DNA from: Nevskiaceae bacterium
GTDB taxonomy: Bacteria > Pseudomonadota > Gammaproteobacteria > Nevskiales > Nevskiaceae
DNA: 64,000 nt
Reading direction: 5' to 3'
Assembly: GCA_004297005.1 (NCBI GenBank)
Contig: SCVA01000018.1
Span: 1 to 64,000, forward strand
Position numbers and translations under genes: made by a program
Notes under the pieces: model-generated
What the model was told of the DNA's origin: nothing
Seen by the model: the letters and a program-made list of their open reading frames with translations, nothing else
Databases searched by the model: none
Shown here: positions 10,427-18,371 of the stretch, piece by piece
Layout of the letters: every line of letters begins with the position of its first letter
Position numbering within the stretch: position 1 is the stretch's first letter

Positions 10427-10498
10427 ACGGGCGCCGTTGCGGTGTCAGTGCCGGCGAGCCTGGCCGCCCTCATCGACGGTCGCAGCGCCCCTCGCGGG
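10427..10498 (-). promoter_or_regulatory. SAH riboswitch controlling ahcY
   Basis: The minus-strand leader reads GAGGGGCGCTGCGACC, then GCCAGGCTCGC, then CAACGGCGCCC, the ordered conserved blocks of the SAH riboswitch. GCGAG (10495-10491) pairs perfectly with CTCGC (10458-10454). GGGCGC (10490-10485) pairs perfectly with GCGCCC (10434-10429), as expected for the pseudoknot that closes the ligand pocket. It ends about 30 bases before the ahcY ATG. Known examples raise ahcY expression when SAH accumulates. Confidence 0.92.
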
Positions 10499-10511
10499 CC
10501 AAGTGGGCGAC

Positions 10512-10533
10512 AGTATATCCGCTTATACGGATA
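10512..10533 (-). promoter_or_regulatory. Promoter -10 and palindromic operator of ahcY
   Basis: On the minus strand TATACT (10517-10512) is a good -10 element placed about 14 bases before the riboswitch. It overlaps TATCCG-N6-CGGATA (10516-10533), a perfect 6-bp inverted repeat. A near-identical site lies at the metK promoter (14055-14072; 14 of 18 bases match), suggesting one shared repressor of the SAM cycle such as a SahR-type ArsR protein, whose gene is not in the window. I see no good -35. Confidence 0.6.
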
Positions 10534-10583
10534 AGAGGATAGAAGAAGCTACGCGGCCCAGATTCAGACGCAATTTGCCGTTG

Positions 10584-10599
10584 ATTGACCAAGGTCAAT
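10584..10599. promoter_or_regulatory. Perfect palindrome, possible CRP/FNR-type site
   Basis: ATTGACC-AA-GGTCAAT is a perfect 7+7 inverted repeat. Its core TTGAC-N4-GTCAA resembles FNR/CRP-family half sites (TTGAT-N4-ATCAA) with C/G at the fifth position. It lies between ahcY and the DUF465 gene, 91 bases upstream of the latter, so it could serve either. No transcription factor gene of that type is nearby. Confidence 0.35.
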
Positions 10600-10689
10600 G
10601 AGGCTGTCCGGCGGCCTGCAGAGAATGCGCCCAGTCTCGTCGGCTCCGCTTGGCGAGGCGACCCGGTTCTCCCCAATTGGACAGCGATC

Positions 10690-10932
10690 ATGACCATCGA
10701 AAAGCACGACCTTCTCCACGACCTGCCGCAGTACAAGGATCGCATCCATCAACTGAAGACCAGCGATGCCCATTTCGCCAAGCTGTTCGCCGAGTACCAC
10801 GAGGTCGATCACGAAGTGCGGCGCATCGAGCAGGAGCTGGAGACGCCGGGCGACGAGTACGTGGAAAACCTCAAGACCCGCCGCGTGCACCTAAAGGATC
10901 AACTCTACACCCGGCTGACCGCCGAGCACTGA
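10690..10932 (+). CDS. DUF465/YdcH-family small protein
   Basis: 80 residues, mostly charged, starting MTIEKHDLLHDLPQYKDRIH and containing HEVDHEVRRIEQE, the typical DUF465 arrangement of two amphipathic helices likely to form a coiled coil. The family is widespread in Proteobacteria and its function is unknown. The start is the first ATG that begins the conserved domain; upstream in-frame codons encode nothing conserved. The UbiA-type gene follows after nine bases, so they may be co-transcribed. Confidence 0.8.
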   Translation: MTIEKHDLLHDLPQYKDRIHQLKTSDAHFAKLFAEYHEVDHEVRRIEQELETPGDEYVENLKTRRVHLKDQLYTRLTAEH

Positions 10933-10941
10933 GGGCGGGCC

Positions 10942-11889
10942 ATGTTCAGCTCCGGGTTCGCCACGTCGATGCCGCAGGTTCATCGCCAGACCGCCAGGGT
11001 GGATTGGCGCGTCTGGCTCGGGCCGCTGCGCCTGCCGTTTCTGCTGCTGCCGCTGACCTGCGTGCTGCTGGCCGCCGCAGTGGTGCACTGGCAGTCGGGC
11101 GCGGTGAATGTCCGGCTGCTCACGCTGGCGCTGCTGGGCGCGGTGTCGGCCCATGCGGCGGTCAATGCCCTCAACGAATGGTTCGACTTCCGCAGCGGGC
11201 TCGACGCGCGCACCCGGCGCACACCGTTCTCGGGGGGTAGCGGCAGCCTGCAACGCCACCCGGAGCTCGCCGGCTATACCTTGGTGCTGGCGCTGGGTGC
11301 CCTGGCGTTGACGGCGGTGATCGGCCTCTGGCTGCTGGCGCATCAGGGCCGGGCATTGTTGCCGCTGGGCTTGCTGGGGCTGCTGTTGGTTGCCAGCTAT
11401 ACGCCGGTGCTGGTGCGCCGGCCCTGGCTGGGCTTGCTGGCTCCGGGCCTGGGCTTTGGTCCGCTGATGGTGGCCGGTACGGTGGTGGCGCTCACCGGGC
11501 ACTACTCGACGGCGGCCTGGGCGGCCTCGCTGCCGCTGCTGTTCTTAGTCAGCAATCTGCTGCTGCTCAACCAGTTCCCGGATGTCGAGGCCGACCGCGG
11601 CGTCGGCCGTCGCAATCTGCCCATCCTTTATGGTCGTCCGCTGGCGGCAAGGGTCTATACCGGACTGCTGGTCGCGGCCTACGGCTCGCTGCTGCTTTCG
11701 GTGCTGTTGGGTTGGCTGCCCAAGCCGGCGCTGCTGGGCCTGGCGACGCTGCCCATCGCGGCCTATGCGGCGGCGATCGTGCGGCGCTGGCCCAATCGAG
11801 TTCCGCGCCTGCTGCCGGCGATGCTGGCCAACGTGATGGTAAACCTCCTCACTCCCTTGCTGATGGCGATCGGCCTTTACTGGGCCTGA
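10942..11889 (+). CDS. UbiA-family prenyltransferase
   Basis: 315 residues with about eight hydrophobic helices. The first Asp-rich motif is NEWFDFRSGLD (NxxxDxxxD), and the second is DVEADRGVGRRNLP (DxxxD), the two Mg-diphosphate sites of the UbiA superfamily. Members prenylate aromatic acids (UbiA, MenA) or haem. The SGLDARTRRTPFSGGSG stretch is nearer MenA-like and uncharacterised members than UbiA or CyoE. The intended acceptor is not evident from neighbours, though a GGR-type reductase about 3.7 kb away could act on isoprenoids too. The 3' end overlaps the convergent mutarotase gene by 13 bases. Confidence 0.85.
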   Translation: MFSSGFATSMPQVHRQTARVDWRVWLGPLRLPFLLLPLTCVLLAAAVVHWQSGAVNVRLLTLALLGAVSAHAAVNALNEWFDFRSGLDARTRRTPFSGGSGSLQRHPELAGYTLVLALGALALTAVIGLWLLAHQGRALLPLGLLGLLLVASYTPVLVRRPWLGLLAPGLGFGPLMVAGTVVALTGHYSTAAWAASLPLLFLVSNLLLLNQFPDVEADRGVGRRNLPILYGRPLAARVYTGLLVAAYGSLLLSVLLGWLPKPALLGLATLPIAAYAAAIVRRWPNRVPRLLPAMLANVMVNLLTPLLMAIGLYWA

Positions 11890-12725
11890 TCACCGCCAGG
11901 CAGGGCGCGCAGGGTCTGGCTCGCGCTCCAGATTGCGCCGGGAGCGAGCTGGATTGGGGTGCCGACGCAAGCGGCTTCCACGCAGACGAAATGTCGGTAG
12001 TCCCCTGGTGGCAGATCGGCCAGGGCGGCCGCCTTGGTCGCCCCCGGGTTCCACACCACCGTGTCCGCGAAGCCGCTCTGGCGCACTTCCAGGGCGCGCT
12101 GGCCATCGCGCAGGATCAGGTGCGCGGGCGTGTCGAAGTAGATCCGATCGACCTCGCCCTGGAAACGCAGGGCAGGTGATTCCTCCCGTCGCTCCACCCC
12201 CCCGGCGGCTGAATCGCGGTAGCGCCGGCCTTGCAGGCCCAGCAGCTCCACTTCCGCGAGGTCGTTGACGCGCAGATAGGTGTGCAACGCGGCGGTGAAG
12301 TGGAAGGCCTGCGCGCCGGTGTTGCGCACCGAGAGGCGGACTTCCAAAGCATCGCCGCCAATCCGCACTTCCAGTTGTGCGCTGAAGGTCTGCGGCCATA
12401 TGGCGCGGCTGTCGTCGCTGTCGCTCAGGCCCAGCGATGCCCTGGCGGGCGCCGGCACGGGGGAATTCGCCGCCAGTCGCGACCAGCGCGCGGTGCGGGC
12501 GAAGCCATGCTTGGGCAGCGGCCCTTCGCTAGCGAACTGCGGAAAGATCACCGGCACGCCACCACGGATGGCGACGCCGGGCGCGGGCTGGGAAATGGGG
12601 CTCAGATAGAGCCGGTCCACCGACTCGCCAGCGGGGATCCAGGACAGCAGATGGCCGCCGTGTGGATGCAATCGGGCCTGGGCGCCATCGGCGGCACGCA
12701 GGATCAGTACTTGTTCTTCGCTCAT
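11877..12725 (-). CDS. D-hexose-6-phosphate mutarotase (YeaD-like, aldose 1-epimerase fold)
   Basis: 282 residues from the ATG at 12725. A GTG 12 codons upstream is also open but abuts the metK terminator; neither has a clear ribosome binding site. It contains GGHLLSWIP near the N-terminus, GGVPVIFPQF with LPKHGFAR (catalytic His region), and VVWNPGATKAAALADLPPGD, matching YeaD-type mutarotases that interconvert anomers of glucose-6-phosphate-like sugars. It lies just after metK on the same strand but past its terminator, so it probably depends on read-through or its own promoter. Confidence 0.85.
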   Translation of the reverse strand: MSEEQVLILRAADGAQARLHPHGGHLLSWIPAGESVDRLYLSPISQPAPGVAIRGGVPVIFPQFASEGPLPKHGFARTARWSRLAANSPVPAPARASLGLSDSDDSRAIWPQTFSAQLEVRIGGDALEVRLSVRNTGAQAFHFTAALHTYLRVNDLAEVELLGLQGRRYRDSAAGGVERREESPALRFQGEVDRIYFDTPAHLILRDGQRALEVRQSGFADTVVWNPGATKAAALADLPPGDYRHFVCVEAACVGTPIQLAPGAIWSASQTLRALPGGDQAQ

Positions 12726-12761
12726 GACCGTTGTCGGCTTGCTGTCGGGAATGGCGGGCAC

Positions 12762-12783
12762 AAAAAAGCCGTCTTGCGACGGC
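12762..12783 (-). terminator. Rho-independent terminator of metK
   Basis: On the minus strand GCCGTC-GCAA-GACGGC is a perfect 6-bp stem with a GNRA tetraloop followed by six T residues. It lies 25 bases after the metK stop. Confidence 0.9.
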
Positions 12784-12808
12784 TCGTTTGCGCGCCTTGG
12801 CGGGCAGC

Positions 12809-14026
<1,218 letters not shown>

Positions 14027-14053
14027 CGGTGTCGCTGCTCCTGGGAAGAAGGA

Positions 14054-14085
14054 ATATCTGTCTATGCGGATAGACGGATATTGTA
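14054..14085 (-). promoter_or_regulatory. metK promoter -10 with long inverted repeat operator
   Basis: ATATCTGTCTAT (14054-14065) and ATAGACGGATAT (14070-14081) form a 12-bp inverted repeat with one mismatch around GCGG. The 18-bp core at 14055-14072 matches the ahcY operator at 14 of 18 positions. On the minus strand TACAAT (14085-14080) is a good -10 element directly upstream, so a bound protein would block initiation. I see no strong -35. Confidence 0.6.
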
Positions 14086-14165
14086 AGTCCGGCTAGCCCC
14101 GGGCGCGAGTCTGCGCGCGGCGCGCGACAAATGCATGGCAGTGCTGTGCCCGCGCCGTGGCCGGT

Positions 14166-14771
14166 TCAGGTGGCTGGGCGCAGGCGTTCCAGGTACTCGA
14201 TCAGCCCGCGCAGACCCTCGTCGTAGAGCACCCCGCTCTGGGCGGTCTTGGCCATGCCGATCAGACCTTCGATGGCGGAGACGATGAACACCGCCGCCGC
14301 CGGCACGTTGAGGTCGGCGCGCACCTTGCCCAGCGCCTGACCGCGGGCCAGCGATTCGGCGTAGGCGCCGATCCATTCGCTGAGGATGCCTTGCAGGCGG
14401 CTGCGGAAGCCCTCGTCGTGCGGCGACATCTCCTGCGCGAGGTTGTTGAACGGGCAGCCGTAGGCCAGGAGGCGCTCGCGCAGCTTCTCGCGGCGCTTGC
14501 GCAGACCGGCCACCGCGGCTCCCACCGGGTCGTCGGCGGTCTTCAGCGGCTCCCATTGCGCCTGCATGTAGGGGCGCACCAACTCGTCGAGCACGGCATA
14601 GCCCAGCGCGTTCTTGTTGTCGAAATGGTGGTAGAGCGCGCCCTTGGTGACGCCGGCCCGGTCGAGGATGGCGTCGAGGCTGGCGCTGCGAAAACCACGC
14701 TTGTGGATCTCGTCAAAGGCGCATTCCAGCAGGCGCTGGCGGGTGATGTCGGGTTGGCGGGCGGTGGACAT
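14166..14771 (-). CDS. TetR-family transcriptional regulator
   Basis: 201 residues. The N-terminal helix-turn-helix is typical: LLECAFDEIHKRGFRSASLD, then ILDRAGVTKGALYHHFDNKN (recognition helix about residues 38-55). The ligand domain contains YGCPFNNLAQEMS, seen in a TetR branch that often controls oxidoreductase or detoxification genes. Its promoter region holds a perfect inverted repeat between -35 and -10, suggesting autorepression. It is divergent from the envelope protein gene at 14918. Direct targets cannot be read from the sequence. Confidence 0.9.
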   Translation of the reverse strand: MSTARQPDITRQRLLECAFDEIHKRGFRSASLDAILDRAGVTKGALYHHFDNKNALGYAVLDELVRPYMQAQWEPLKTADDPVGAAVAGLRKRREKLRERLLAYGCPFNNLAQEMSPHDEGFRSRLQGILSEWIGAYAESLARGQALGKVRADLNVPAAAVFIVSAIEGLIGMAKTAQSGVLYDEGLRGLIEYLERLRPAT

Positions 14772-14778
14772 ACCGGCG

Positions 14779-14806
14779 AGTATCGACGGGGGCGTCGGCT
14801 TGTCAA
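14779..14806 (-). promoter_or_regulatory. TetR gene promoter with operator between -35 and -10
   Basis: On the minus strand TTGACA (14806-14801, full consensus) is followed after 16 bases by GATACT (14784-14779). The spacer contains CGACG-N4-CGTCG (14784-14797), a perfect inverted repeat, where a TetR dimer would block polymerase. The start codon follows within about eight bases, so the mRNA leader is very short or absent. Confidence 0.5.
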
Positions 14807-14917
14807 TTGTTACGAGCTATTCACGGCAGCCGGCGGTGGATAGGCTGTCTGCCGCGTCGGCCGGACCGAGCGGGCAAGGCTGACGCAAGCCCCCAACACA
14901 AAAAGTGGAGAATCTTG

Positions 14918-15628
14918 ATGAAACATGCATTCGGCGCGCGTCTGGCGCTGTCGGCCCTGGGCCTGCTCTGTGCCACTGGCGCCCAGGCGGCGGGTGGCCT
15001 CGCCGTCGGCGTCAAGGCCGGTACCGCCGGTATTGGCGTGGAAGCGGTCACCAGCCTCAACTCGGTGTTCAACCTGCGCGGGGTCGGCAACTTCTTCAAC
15101 TACGACTACGACACCACCGAAGACGGCGTGGACTACCAGTCGGAGCTGGAGCTGCGCTCCTATGGTCTGCTGCTCGACCTGCATCCCTTCAAGGGCAGCT
15201 TCCGGATTACCGCCGGCGGTCTGGGCAATGGCAACGGCGCGACGCTGGTCGCCACCTGCCCCGGTAGCTGCGAGGTCGGTGACGTCACCATCCAGGGCAA
15301 CGACGCCCGCCTCGATGGCGCCGTGGATTTCAAGAAGTTCGCGCCCTACGTCGGTCTTGGCTTTGGCAACGCCATGGTCGGCTCCGGTCTCTACGGCATC
15401 TTCGATATCGGCGTGATGTTCCAGGGCGAGCCGGACGTGGCGCTCGCCGCCTCCGGCTCGGCGATAGTGACCGGCAGCAACGGCCTCAGCCGTCCGGTGC
15501 CCGACCTCTCCAGCGATCCGGAAGTGCAGGATGCGGTCGCCCAGGAGCAGGCCTCGCTGCAGGACGATCTCAAGGACTTCCAGTTCTATCCGGTGGTCAA
15601 TATCGGCATCGGCTACCGCTTCTTCTGA
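14918..15628 (+). CDS. Putative outer-membrane or exported protein of unknown function
   Basis: 236 residues. The signal peptide (ALSALGLLCATGAQAAGG, cleavage after AQA) is clear and GTGGAG precedes the ATG. The mature part alternates Gly and hydrophobic residues (GVGNFFNYDYD, YGLLLDLHPF, YVGLGFGN, GLYGIFDIGVMF) and ends in YPVVNIGIGYRFF. A terminal Phe with this strand pattern is the signature of a beta-barrel outer-membrane protein assembled by BAM. Repeats and length suggest an 8-strand barrel of the OmpW/OmpA-like kind, but I do not assign a family. A terminator follows closely. Confidence 0.7.
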   Translation: MKHAFGARLALSALGLLCATGAQAAGGLAVGVKAGTAGIGVEAVTSLNSVFNLRGVGNFFNYDYDTTEDGVDYQSELELRSYGLLLDLHPFKGSFRITAGGLGNGNGATLVATCPGSCEVGDVTIQGNDARLDGAVDFKKFAPYVGLGFGNAMVGSGLYGIFDIGVMFQGEPDVALAASGSAIVTGSNGLSRPVPDLSSDPEVQDAVAQEQASLQDDLKDFQFYPVVNIGIGYRFF

Positions 15629-15651
15629 CCGCGAATTGTCCTGAGGTGACG

Positions 15652-15676
15652 AGAGGCCGCCCCGTGCGGCCTCTTT
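15652..15676 (+). terminator. Rho-independent terminator
   Basis: AGAGGCCGC-CCCGT-GCGGCCTCT forms a perfect 9-bp stem with a 5-base loop, followed by a short TT. It sits 23 bases after the barrel-protein stop. The T tract is short, so efficiency may be moderate. Confidence 0.65.
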
Positions 15677-15769
15677 GCGTTGGGGCCGGTTCGGGGCTGC
15701 TTTCGCGGGGCAACTGCCGCTACTCTGCACAAGCCGCCCTCCCAGGCCAGCCATTCCGGGGTTTTCACG

Positions 15770-16951
15770 ATGCAGGAACCGAGCACCGCCGCCGATGACC
15801 TGGCCGGCCTGCTGCGCGAGCTCCAGGGCCGTTCTCCACCGGATGCTGCCGCCAGGCTTGCCGACGAGCCGCCGGCGCGCATCGAGGCGGCCCTGGCGGC
15901 CCTGGGTCCGGCACTGGCGGCGCGCATCGCGGCGCAATTGCCGGGCGCCATCGAAGAGGCCGGCGAGGTCGCCGAGCTGCCGGGCCTGGTTGCCGAGTTG
16001 ATGGAGCCGCCCCGTGGGGCTCTTTCCCAGGAGACCACGGTCGCCGACACCATCGCCTGGCTGCGTAGTCAGCCCGAGCCGCAGCAGCTCACCTACCTCT
16101 ATGCGCTGGATGCGCAGCAGCGCCTGATCGGCCTGGTGGTGATGCGCGAGCTGCTGCTGGCCGAGCCTGAACAGACCCTGGCGCAGGTGATGCTGCGCGA
16201 GCCCTTCCGCCTGGCGCCGGACACGCCGGTGGGCGAGGCGGTGGTGGCCACCGTGCGTCGCCACTATCCGGTCTACCCGGTCTGTGACGAGACCGGGAAG
16301 CTGGTCGGCATCGTCCGCGGCTGGAAGCTGTTCGAGCACCAGGCCCTGGAGCTCAGCGCGCAGTCCGGCCGCATGGTCGGTATCGACAAGGAGGAGCGGG
16401 TCGGCACGCCGTTCTGGGCGGCGTTTCGGGCGCGCCACCCCTGGTTGCAGATCAACCTGCTCACCGCCTTCCTGGCCGCCTTCGTGGTCGGTTCCTTCGA
16501 AGACACCATTGCCCAGATCGTTGCGCTCGCTGCCTTCCTGCCGCTGCTGGCCGGGCAGAGCGGCAACACCGGCTGCCAGGCGCTGGCGATCAGCCTGCGC
16601 GGGCTCACGCTCGGCGATTTCGACAGCGTGCCGCTGGCCCGGCTGCTCACCAAGGAGGCCTTGCTCGGCGCGCTAAACGGCCTGCTCACCGGCCTGGTGG
16701 CGGGCGCGGCCATGTGGTGGACTGCCGGCGGCCTCGACGGCAACCCCCAGGCGCTCAAGCTGGCGCTGGTGATCGTGCTGGCGATGACCGGCTCCTGCCT
16801 GGCTTCCGGGCTGTTCGGCGTGCTGGTGCCGCTGGCCCTGCGCCGCTTCGGCGCCGATCCGGCGACCGCCTCCAGCATCTTTCTCACCACCGGCACCGAC
16901 ATTGCCGGCATGGGGCTGATGCTGTTTCTGGCGACGGCGCTGGTGTTGTGA
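15770..16951 (+). CDS. MgtE-type magnesium transporter with shortened N domain
   Basis: 393 residues; classic MgtE is about 450. The first about 75 residues are a shortened, Ala-rich MgtE_N region, then a CBS pair (about 80-195), then five hydrophobic segments from about residue 225. The transport core retains AGQSGNTGCQALAISLRG, aligned to the GGNAGTQ motif, and FLTTGTDIAGMG, which keeps the pore Asp. It should be a Mg2+ channel gated by cytosolic Mg2+ through the CBS and N domains; with a truncated N domain that gating may be weaker. The start is the only ATG before the conserved part. Confidence 0.88.
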   Translation: MQEPSTAADDLAGLLRELQGRSPPDAAARLADEPPARIEAALAALGPALAARIAAQLPGAIEEAGEVAELPGLVAELMEPPRGALSQETTVADTIAWLRSQPEPQQLTYLYALDAQQRLIGLVVMRELLLAEPEQTLAQVMLREPFRLAPDTPVGEAVVATVRRHYPVYPVCDETGKLVGIVRGWKLFEHQALELSAQSGRMVGIDKEERVGTPFWAAFRARHPWLQINLLTAFLAAFVVGSFEDTIAQIVALAAFLPLLAGQSGNTGCQALAISLRGLTLGDFDSVPLARLLTKEALLGALNGLLTGLVAGAAMWWTAGGLDGNPQALKLALVIVLAMTGSCLASGLFGVLVPLALRRFGADPATASSIFLTTGTDIAGMGLMLFLATALVL

Positions 16952-17096
16952 TGTCTCCCTTGCCCATGCCCCGAGCGCAGACTGGCCTTGCCGGACTGCT
17001 TCGCACGGGCCGTGTGGCCTGCTGCGGCCCGACCTCGCCGGCATGGGGTGGCGGCGAGTGCTGGCCACCGCGCTGGTTCCGTAGTGCCGTCAGCCG

Positions 17097-17852
17097 ATGA
17101 CCGTCACTCCGGCTCTGATCGCCGCGCTCAGCCTCTGTGGTTTCGGCACAGCTTTTTTGTCGGGCGTCGCGGGGCTGGGCGGCGGCACCATCCTGATCGG
17201 CGTGCTCTACGCCGTGGGCATGGCGCCGGCCGAGGCGGTGCCCTTGTTCGCCGCCGTGCAACTGGTCTCCAACAGCTCGCGCACCGTCGCCTATCTGCGT
17301 CATGTCGAATGGCGCGCTGCCGGCTGGTTCGCGTTGGCGGCGGTGCCGGCCACGTTTCTGGTCGCGCCCTTCGCGGCGGCGGTGGATGGCGACTGGGTGC
17401 GGCTGATTCTGGCGCTGCTGATCCTTGCCTCGCTGGCGCCGGGACAATCGGCCCGCGCGCCGCTACCACCACGCGCCGCCTACCTGACAGCCGGCCTGCT
17501 CAACGGCGCCTTGGGCATGTTCGTGGGCGCCACCGGCCTGTTCGTGGGGCGGCTGTTCTTCCGGCCGGAATGGGCCAAGGAGACCACCATCGGCACGCTG
17601 GCGCTGACCCAGGTGATCGGCCATGGCCTGCGGGTCATCGCCTATGGTGCGGTCGGCTATTCGGTGTTCGCCCAGCCCTGGCTGCTGGGGCCGCTGGCGG
17701 CCTCGGTGGTGGCGGGGACCTGGGCGGGCAAGCAGGCCAATGCCCGTATTTCCGAAGCGCATTTCGCGCGCCTGTTCAGCCTGATCCTGCTGCTGCTTTC
17801 CGCCAAGCTGCTCTACGACGGTCTCACCGGACTCCTTTCGCCATGGAACTGA
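17097..17852 (+). CDS. TSUP (TauE/SafE) family sulfite/sulfonate-type permease
   Basis: 251 residues with about eight hydrophobic helices in two repeats. The first repeat holds FLSGVAGLGGGTILIGVLYA, the second AAYLTAGLLNGALGMFVGATG and the C-terminal FARLFSLILLLLSAKLLYDG, all characteristic of TauE/SafE. Family members export sulfite, sulfoacetate or sulfonate degradation products, or move other small organosulfur anions. The downstream thioesterase overlaps its end by ten bases. The 145 bases before this gene (16952-17096) contain no gene I can support. Confidence 0.82.
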   Translation: MTVTPALIAALSLCGFGTAFLSGVAGLGGGTILIGVLYAVGMAPAEAVPLFAAVQLVSNSSRTVAYLRHVEWRAAGWFALAAVPATFLVAPFAAAVDGDWVRLILALLILASLAPGQSARAPLPPRAAYLTAGLLNGALGMFVGATGLFVGRLFFRPEWAKETTIGTLALTQVIGHGLRVIAYGAVGYSVFAQPWLLGPLAASVVAGTWAGKQANARISEAHFARLFSLILLLLSAKLLYDGLTGLLSPWN

Positions 17853-18271
17853 AGCTCACCGCTGCTCAGCTCGAACAACTGCTCAACAGCGCCTTTCCCA
17901 GTGGCAAGGGCGACAATCCGCTGCTGGTGGAGGAGGTCCGCCCCGGTGCGGCCCGTATCCGCATGCGCTACCGGGAGTGGATGCAGCGCCCCGGTCGGGT
18001 GCTGTCCGGCCCGACGCTGATGGCGGCGGCCGATACCGCCATGTACGTGGCGGTGATGGCCCATGTCGGACCGGAACTGATGGCGGTGACCGCCGACATG
18101 AACCTGCGCTTCCTCAACAAGGGTGAGTTGGGCGACGTGGTGGCCGAGGCGAGCATCCTCAAGCTGGGCCGCAAACTGGTGGTGATGGAGACCCGGGTCT
18201 GGTCGGCGGCGGCTCCGGACAGCCTGGTGATGTACGCCAGCGGGAGTTACGCGGTACCGTCGCCCAAGTAG
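17843..18271 (+). CDS. PaaI-like hotdog-fold thioesterase
   Basis: 142 residues, one hotdog domain. The SGPTLMAAADTAMYVAVMA stretch corresponds to the long central helix with the catalytic Asp of PaaI-type acyl-CoA thioesterases, and TADMNLRFLNKGELGDVVAE forms the adjacent strands. It probably hydrolyses an acyl- or aryl-CoA. The ATG lies inside the last codons of the TSUP permease (ten-base overlap, different frame), consistent with translational coupling. Confidence 0.85.
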   Translation: MELKLTAAQLEQLLNSAFPSGKGDNPLLVEEVRPGAARIRMRYREWMQRPGRVLSGPTLMAAADTAMYVAVMAHVGPELMAVTADMNLRFLNKGELGDVVAEASILKLGRKLVVMETRVWSAAAPDSLVMYASGSYAVPSPK

Positions 18272-18371
18272 TCTGGCCTTGTCCGCTGGACCGGTCGGCC
18301 GCTACGCCTGTCCGCCGGAGAAGCTGAGTCTGTCGTCGGGCGTCAAAATTCCGACACCCCCAAATTTATGG

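Noticed and set aside
16951-17100. A 49-codon frame between mgtE and the TSUP permease
   Set aside because: Starts in the mgtE stop and overlaps the next start, Pro/Trp/Arg-rich, no conserved content or good ribosome binding site.
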